DNA of 6,125 nucleotides, from assembly GCA_947600345.1 (NCBI GenBank), contig CANQGC010000181.1:1-6125 (forward strand), given 5' to 3'. The DNA comes from an uncultured Clostridia bacterium. Its GTDB lineage: Bacteria; Bacillota; Clostridia; Christensenellales; Aristaeellaceae. The translations under genes and the position numbers were made by a program. The notes under the pieces were generated by a model. That model saw only the letters and a program-made list of their open reading frames with translations, was not told the DNA's origin and ran no database searches. Each line of letters starts with the position of its first letter. The first letter of the stretch is position 1. Positions 1 through 3,664 of this stretch are shown piece after piece.

Positions 1-47
1 CCCCCCCCTTCCCCAAATGCGTGCATCGACATTCGCCGCGCTGATGA

Positions 48-65
48 AGGCGGATTTCACCGCCT
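48..65. other. Small hairpin in the left flank
   Basis: AGGCGG (48-53) and CCGCCT (60-65) form a perfect 6-bp stem around a 6-base loop. No U-tract follows on either strand, so it is not a convincing terminator. Together with the hairpins at 113-133 and 167-183 it makes the first 180 bases unusually rich in short palindromes. I find no supported gene in 1-176: the open frames there run antisense into the sulfotransferase gene and lack a good ribosome site. The stretch could be the edge of a mobile-element end or an ordinary intergenic region. Confidence 0.35.
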
Positions 66-104
66 GGGCAACTGACGAGCGCGGTGAATGCGCGACACCT
101 GACG

Positions 105-133
105 AAAATATGACCACCGGCTTAGCCGGTGGT
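105..133 (-). terminator. Likely Rho-independent terminator of the sulfotransferase gene (or IS200/IS605-type palindrome)
   Basis: ACCACCGGC (113-121) and GCCGGTGGT (125-133) pair perfectly over 9 bp with a TTA loop. Read on the minus strand, the stem lies about 43 bases past the stop codon of the 177-1283 gene and is followed after two bases by TATTTT (110-105). That is an acceptable if short U-tract, so transcript termination is the simplest reading. From memory, ACCACC-type palindromes of this form also occur at the ends of IS200/IS605 elements in clostridial genomes, so a transposon-end origin is possible. No transposase is visible in the window. Confidence 0.5.
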
Positions 134-166
134 TTCAGCCTGTCAAAGTGGCCGCTACCGCGGAAG

Positions 167-183
167 GCGCTGCCCTTCAGCGC
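167..183. other. Hairpin spanning the sulfotransferase stop codon
   Basis: GCGCTG (167-172) and CAGCGC (178-183) form a 6-bp stem with a 5-base loop. The stop codon of the minus-strand sulfotransferase gene (177-179) lies at the junction of loop and right arm. There is no adjacent U-tract. It may simply be chance in GC-rich DNA. Confidence 0.25.
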
Positions 184-1283
184 GCATCATGCCGCTTCCG
201 CCACTCCCAAAGCCTGGTCCGCACGCCTCGCAGCTTTCGGCGCAGGCGCGTGCGCAGCCTCGCCTTCGGCGGGGCAAACAGCGCGATCCCCAGGAAGCGG
301 ATGATCGTTTGATACATGTCCGCCGGATTCAGCTCCCACTTCTCATCGGTATCCGACGGCTCGGAAAAGAGCCGCGCATCCTCGTCCCCGAAGTAGTCCC
401 GCGCCAGGAGGCGGTTGGATTCCGCGTACCTCGCCAGAAACGCGCGGCACTCGTCCGGGGAGAACATCGTCGGCCGCTTCGCGCCTCCCTCCGCCGCGCA
501 GCAGGCGATGGCGGCGCTCACCGCGGCGCGCTGCTGTTCGGGTCGAATGCGCGGCAGCGCGTCGATGAGGCGCACGATCTCCATCGCGTTGCCGTACAGC
601 GATGGATTGCTCGACTTCAGCGCGTCGAGCTTCTCGTCAATCGGAAGCCCGAGGAGCTCCAGAAAGTCCGCGATGATGTTGCCCTGGGGGAAGCGCTGCC
701 GGTCGTAGATCCGAACGGTGATGTTCTCCCTTCCGAAGTATCCAGCGATCTCCTCGAGCGCCGCGTGGTAATCCAGGCGAACCTTGTCGTCCGCCTGGGC
801 GAGCATGTCCTCCCACGTATACTCGACGCCCAGCTCCGGCGGATACCTGAGCTTCTGCGCCCATAAGGAGGAGAGGAACTGATCCTGGCGGCGCAGATAG
901 ACGATGATGCGCACCTGGTAGCCCCGCGCGTCCGCCTCCGCCTTCAAATCGCGCCATACGCCCCGGAACGCCACGCGGCTGTTCCACAGCCCCTCGTCCG
1001 AAAGGATCACGTTCGGGTACCGGCGAAACAGCGCGGCAATAAAGCGCATGTGCCGCCGCCAGTTGGCCTCGCCCTTCGGCGACGCGAAGCTGCCGTCCGG
1101 ATTGCGCGCGTCCTCCATCAGGAAGAATGCGTTTCGCTCACCTGTGATGCGCGGGTTGAAGAACGTCGCCCGCGGGAAGCAGTACCCGCGCTTCTTCAGC
1201 GCGCGCCTGTTTTGAACGCAATAGTGCTGAATCGCGGTCGTGCCGGTCTTGGCCGTTCCGATGTGCAGATACAGCGTCGCCAT
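177..1283 (-). CDS. Sulfotransferase-like P-loop protein (PAPS-dependent, putative)
   Basis: This 368-residue cytoplasmic protein probably transfers a sulfuryl group from PAPS to an unidentified acceptor such as a glycan, lipid or small molecule. The N-terminus holds a P-loop-like 5'-phosphosulfate-binding motif, HIGTAKTGTTAIQ (residues 7-19), right after a first beta strand, as in sulfotransferases. A second strand and helix, IIVYLRRQDQFLSSLW (126-141), fits the 3'-phosphate-binding region with Arg131/132 and Ser138/139. No signal peptide is seen. The last 29 residues (340-368) contain 14 Arg/Lys and follow a short hydrophobic patch (FLGIALF, 330-336), which may hold the protein at the membrane. 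The ATG start is supported by AGGAGG six bases upstream. It is transcribed away from the two-component operon and shares a control region with it. The family (sulfotransferase fold) is fairly sure; the acceptor is unknown, and a related P-loop kinase-like role cannot be excluded. Confidence 0.72.
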   Translation of the reverse strand: MATLYLHIGTAKTGTTAIQHYCVQNRRALKKRGYCFPRATFFNPRITGERNAFFLMEDARNPDGSFASPKGEANWRRHMRFIAALFRRYPNVILSDEGLWNSRVAFRGVWRDLKAEADARGYQVRIIVYLRRQDQFLSSLWAQKLRYPPELGVEYTWEDMLAQADDKVRLDYHAALEEIAGYFGRENITVRIYDRQRFPQGNIIADFLELLGLPIDEKLDALKSSNPSLYGNAMEIVRLIDALPRIRPEQQRAAVSAAIACCAAEGGAKRPTMFSPDECRAFLARYAESNRLLARDYFGDEDARLFSEPSDTDEKWELNPADMYQTIIRFLGIALFAPPKARLRTRLRRKLRGVRTRLWEWRKRHDAR

Positions 1284-1289
1284 CCCATT

Positions 1290-1295
1290 CCTCCT
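1290..1295 (-). promoter_or_regulatory. Shine-Dalgarno site of the sulfotransferase gene
   Basis: On the minus strand this reads AGGAGG, a full match to the anti-Shine-Dalgarno core, with six bases before the ATG at 1283-1281. It fixes the start of the sulfotransferase gene. Confidence 0.85.
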
Positions 1296-1298
1296 CTT

Positions 1299-1315
1299 GC
1301 GGCAGGGCGTGCCGC
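1299..1315 (-). promoter_or_regulatory. Leader hairpin just upstream of the sulfotransferase ribosome site
   Basis: GCGGCA (1299-1304) and TGCCGC (1310-1315) form a perfect 6-bp GC-rich stem with a 5-base loop. It lies three bases upstream of the Shine-Dalgarno sequence in the predicted leader RNA. It could affect ribosome access or stabilise the 5' end, but is too small to call a riboswitch. Confidence 0.35.
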
Positions 1316-1341
1316 GCTCGGGCCATTTCTGTCTAAATGAT

Positions 1342-1373
1342 ATACTATCGTTCCAAAATGAAAGAAAGATGAA
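1342..1373 (-). promoter_or_regulatory. Candidate regulator-dependent promoter of the sulfotransferase gene (tandem 11-mers plus -10)
   Basis: Read on the minus strand, two 11-mers stand in tandem: TTCATCTTTCT (1373-1363) and TTCATTTTGGA (1362-1352). Then come four bases (ACGA) and a -10-like hexamer, TAGTAT (1347-1342). The position 17 bp upstream of the -10 reads ATCTTT, not TTGACA, so an activator would be expected. Direct repeats with an 11-bp period are the usual binding pattern of OmpR/PhoB-family regulators, and one such regulator is encoded divergently at 1540-2217. A start near 1335 would leave a leader of about 50 bases. The repeats are seen directly; their role is inferred. Confidence 0.55.
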
Positions 1374-1402
1374 GGCCCCGTGCGCTTGCGTTAATTCATA
1401 TG

Positions 1403-1408
1403 TATAAT
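1403..1408 (+). promoter_or_regulatory. Perfect TATAAT hexamer, possible second promoter for the two-component operon
   Basis: A consensus -10 hexamer lies in a locally AT-rich patch (1391-1410). The bases 16-18 bp upstream show no TTGACA-like -35, and there is no proper TGn extension. If used, it would give a leader of about 125 bases to the response regulator start, including the inverted repeat at 1423-1466. It may also be chance in AT-rich DNA. Confidence 0.3.
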
Positions 1409-1422
1409 TCCGTGACGGCGCG

Positions 1423-1466
1423 CGATCCGCCGGGAAATGTGTGGCTTATGCGTCGAAAGCGGATCG
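1423..1466. other. 8-bp inverted repeat in the middle of the control region
   Basis: CGATCCGC (1423-1430) and GCGGATCG (1459-1466) are perfect reverse complements around a 28-base loop. The structure would be in the leader only if transcription begins at the TATAAT at 1403-1408. It lies between the two candidate operator arrays and could otherwise be a binding site for another protein. Confidence 0.35.
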
Positions 1467-1477
1467 AATCTGATTTA

Positions 1478-1509
1478 TTCATCAAACCTTCATCTTTCTT
1501 GTGTATGAT
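1478..1509 (+). promoter_or_regulatory. Candidate autoregulated promoter of the two-component operon (tandem 11-mers plus -10)
   Basis: Two 11-mers stand in tandem, TTCATCAAACC (1478-1488) and TTCATCTTTCT (1489-1499). They are followed by four bases (TGTG) and a -10-like TATGAT (1504-1509). The 17-bp-upstream position reads ATCAAA, so there is no good -35. This matches, base for base in spacing, the array in front of the divergent sulfotransferase gene. The arrangement resembles OmpR/PhoB-activated promoters, in which the binding site takes the place of the -35. A start near 1516 would leave a leader of about 24 bases. Autoregulation is an inference. Confidence 0.55.
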
Positions 1510-1526
1510 GGTTTAGAAAGCATTCA

Positions 1527-1533
1527 GGGAGGG
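1527..1533 (+). promoter_or_regulatory. Shine-Dalgarno site of the response regulator
   Basis: GGGAGGG lies six bases before the ATG at 1540. It favours that ATG over the in-frame GTG at 1501, which has no ribosome site and overlaps the proposed -10 region. Confidence 0.8.
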
Positions 1534-1539
1534 ATTCGC

Positions 1540-2217
1540 ATGCGCGTTCTGCTGGCGGAGGACGACCGCGATCTGTGCAGCGTGATCGAGCGACACCTGC
1601 GCTCGATGTGCATGGACGTGGAGCACTGCTTCGACGCGCCTTCCGCCTGGGAGTTGATCTCCGGGGGGCTCTGGGACGCCGTCGTGCTGGACATCATGAT
1701 GCCCGGCGGAAGCGGGCTGGACATATTGCGCCAGATGCGCGCCAGCGGGGACAACACGCCGGTGCTGATCCTGACGGCGCTGGATTCCATCGACGACCGC
1801 GTGGGCGGGCTGGACGCCGGCGCGGACGACTACATGACCAAGCCCTTCGCCCTGGAGGAGCTCTCCGCCCGGGTGCGCGCGCTGACCCGCCGCATCACCG
1901 CCAACAAGGACAACGCCTACCGCATCGAGGATCTGGTGCTCGACATCAAAAAGCGCCGGGTCACGCGCGGCGGCCGGGAGATCTCGCTGAGCGTGCGGGA
2001 GTTCTCCATGCTGGAGTACCTGATCCGCAACGCCGGCATCGTGCTGACCCGGGAGCAGATCGAGCACTACATCTGGAACTACGGCTACGAGGGCAACAGC
2101 AACATCGTGGACGTGTACATCCGAAACCTGCGCCGCAAGATCGACGATCCCTTCGATGTGAAGCTGATCCAGACGGTGCGCTCGGTGGGCTACACGATCC
2201 GCAAGCGCGAGCTATGA
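1540..2217 (+). CDS. OmpR/PhoB-family response regulator
   Basis: This 225-residue DNA-binding regulator would be phosphorylated by the kinase encoded next to it. The receiver domain (about 1-115) has the acidic pocket E7/D8/D9, the phospho-acceptor D51 in VVLDIMMPG, the switch T79 and the conserved K101 in the KPF motif. A short linker leads to a winged-helix DNA-binding domain (about 127-222) with SVREFSMLEYL (151-161), a recognition helix near 188-200 (NIVDVYIRNLRRK) and the typical terminal VRSVGYTI (213-220). The length is normal for the family and all key residues are present. The ATG at 1540 is chosen because of the upstream GGGAGGG. Its stop codon overlaps the kinase start in ATGA. 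Tandem 11-bp repeats at 1478-1499 and 1352-1373 suggest it controls itself and the divergent sulfotransferase gene. The specific regulon class cannot be named from sequence alone. Confidence 0.95.
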   Translation: MRVLLAEDDRDLCSVIERHLRSMCMDVEHCFDAPSAWELISGGLWDAVVLDIMMPGGSGLDILRQMRASGDNTPVLILTALDSIDDRVGGLDAGADDYMTKPFALEELSARVRALTRRITANKDNAYRIEDLVLDIKKRRVTRGGREISLSVREFSMLEYLIRNAGIVLTREQIEHYIWNYGYEGNSNIVDVYIRNLRRKIDDPFDVKLIQTVRSVGYTIRKREL

Positions 2218-3557
2218 GCGCGCCCATCTGGCGGCGCTCGATCCGCCTGCGACTGACGCTGTGGTACTCCATATTCGTGGTGATCCTGCTGGTGGCGCTG
2301 ATTGCCGTGACGCTGCTGGGCCGGCAGCTCTCCTCCCGGGACTACTTCGAGGACAGGCTCACCGCCGCCGCCAGCGAGGCGATGACCGCTCTGGCGCTGG
2401 ATAGTGGCGGCAATCCCGTACTCAACGCCGAAATCAGCGACGACGATGTGCGCGTGACCGTGCTGGACGAATCCGGCGCGCTGCTGCTGGGCGAGCGGGA
2501 GTTCGGCTTCCAGCCGAAGCAGAACCGCATGCGCACCAAGACCCGGATCAAGGGTGGGAACTGGTACATCAAGGACTTTCCCGTCGCCGTGGGCAGCACG
2601 CGGCTCTGGGTGCGCTGCTACATGTCCTCCGCATCGGTCAGCCAGATGATCCGCACGCTGCTCGCGGCGCTGCTCATCGGCGTGCCGGTGCTGATGCTGC
2701 TCACGCTGATCGGCGGCAATCTGATCGCCAAGCGCGCGATGAAGCCGCTGATCGAAATCACCGCCGCCGCGGAGAGTATCTCCGGCAGCGACGACCTGGA
2801 CCGGCGCATTCAGCTGGCCGACAGCACCGACGAGGTCGGCCGCCTCGCCAACGCCTTTAACAGCATGTTCGAGCGCCTGCAGCGCTCCATGGAGCGGGAG
2901 AAGCGCTTCATATCGGACGCCTCCCACGAGCTGCGCACGCCCGTCAGCGTGATCTCCGCCCAGAGCCAGTTCGCCCTCTCCCCCGACGCCAGCCCCGAGG
3001 AGAAGGACGCCGCCCTCGCCGTGATCCGCGACCGCAGCGAGCGCGCCGGGCGCATGCTCAACCAGATGCTGCTGCTCAGCCGCATGGACTCCCGCAGGCT
3101 CCCGCTCCACCGGGAGCGGCTTTCGCTGACGGAGCTCGTGCAGGGCGTGAGCGACGAGCTGCGCGACGCCGCCGAGGCGAGGGGCATGTCGCTTCGCTGC
3201 GACGCGGAGCCAGGCATCGAGCTCGAGGCCGACGAGCTGCTGCTGACCCGCATGCTGACCAACCTGCTCCAGAACGCCGTGCAGTACGGCCGGGAGGGCG
3301 GGCAGATCGAGGTTGCGCTGCAGGCGCGGAGCGGGCGCGCCGTGCTCACCGTGCGCGACGATGGCCCCGGCATCCCCGCATCGGCCATCTCCCACATCTG
3401 GGAGCGCTTCTACCAGGTGCACAAGGACGGCGAGACCGAGGGCTCCGGCCTGGGCCTGCCCATCGTGCGCGGCATCATAGAGGCCCACGGAGGCACGATC
3501 CGCCTGGAGAGCGAGGAGGGCAAGGGCGCGACGTTCATCGCGGAGATACCGATGTAG
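2214..3557 (+). CDS. Membrane sensor histidine kinase (HAMP-HisKA-HATPase)
   Basis: This 447-residue kinase is the likely partner of the regulator encoded immediately upstream. A short basic N-terminus precedes membrane segment 1 (about 13-36). An extracytoplasmic region of about 105 residues (37-145) matches no fold I recognise. Segment 2 (about 147-172) leads into a HAMP linker (P178, DEVGRL 206-211). The HisKA helix carries the phospho-acceptor H238 in FISDASHELRTP. The ATPase domain shows the N box (N354 in LLQNAVQYG), G1 (D382-x-G-x-G386), F box (WERFY, 396-400) and G2 (GSGLGLPIV, 410-418). All catalytic motifs are intact. Its ATG overlaps the regulator's stop in ATGA and has no clear ribosome site of its own, which points to translational coupling and a fixed ratio. 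The sensed signal is unknown. Confidence 0.95.
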   Translation: MSAPIWRRSIRLRLTLWYSIFVVILLVALIAVTLLGRQLSSRDYFEDRLTAAASEAMTALALDSGGNPVLNAEISDDDVRVTVLDESGALLLGEREFGFQPKQNRMRTKTRIKGGNWYIKDFPVAVGSTRLWVRCYMSSASVSQMIRTLLAALLIGVPVLMLLTLIGGNLIAKRAMKPLIEITAAAESISGSDDLDRRIQLADSTDEVGRLANAFNSMFERLQRSMEREKRFISDASHELRTPVSVISAQSQFALSPDASPEEKDAALAVIRDRSERAGRMLNQMLLLSRMDSRRLPLHRERLSLTELVQGVSDELRDAAEARGMSLRCDAEPGIELEADELLLTRMLTNLLQNAVQYGREGGQIEVALQARSGRAVLTVRDDGPGIPASAISHIWERFYQVHKDGETEGSGLGLPIVRGIIEAHGGTIRLESEEGKGATFIAEIPM

Positions 3558-3602
3558 CATGCAAACCACCGCCGCTTCTCGCGGAGAGAGCCACATATCG
3601 AA

Positions 3603-3629
3603 CAGGGCCGCCCGTCGTGGGCGGCCCTG
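3603..3629. terminator. Perfect 11-bp hairpin between convergent genes, probable bidirectional terminator
   Basis: CAGGGCCGCCC (3603-3613) and GGGCGGCCCTG (3619-3629) pair perfectly over 11 bp with a GTCGT loop. It starts 46 bases after the kinase stop and lies 36 bases beyond the stop of the minus-strand peptidase gene. Neither side has a clear run of T, so termination may be inefficient or depend on other factors. Its place between two gene ends supports a terminator role. Nothing else of note is seen in 3558-3664. Confidence 0.6.
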
Positions 3630-3664
3630 CCGCTTAGATTCAACCTTGCTCTTGAATTCGGGAA

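Larger units (their letters stand above)
1362..1500. repeat. Perfect 14-bp inverted repeat across the divergent control region
   Basis: AAGAAAGATGAAGG at 1362-1375 is the exact reverse complement of 1487-1500, with 111 bases between the arms. Each arm contains one copy of the 11-mer TTCATCTTTCT, which takes part in the tandem array of the nearby promoter. In the plus-strand array it is the promoter-proximal unit; in the minus-strand array it is the promoter-distal unit. The arms are better explained as two copies of a protein-binding site facing opposite ways than as an RNA stem. Confidence 0.8.

Noticed and set aside
17..866. Plus-strand open frames of 95 and 245 codons across the left flank and the sulfotransferase gene
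   Set aside because: They lack ribosome sites and domain character and run antisense to a well-supported gene; compositional shadows.
1501..1539. Upstream GTG start for the response regulator, adding 13 residues
   Set aside because: It has no ribosome site, overlaps the proposed -10 hexamer, and the receiver domain starts exactly at the ATG at 1540, which has a strong GGGAGGG.
1575..2213. In-frame extension of the kinase upstream through the response regulator gene
   Set aside because: The extension is a low-complexity Arg/Gly/Ala shadow of the regulator. The kinase begins naturally at the ATGA overlap at 2214, before a typical basic N-terminus and membrane segment.
3638..3658. ATTCAA/TTGAAT inverted repeat next to the peptidase stop codon
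   Set aside because: Only six AT-rich base pairs with a 9-base loop, and no link to a promoter or U-tract; likely chance.
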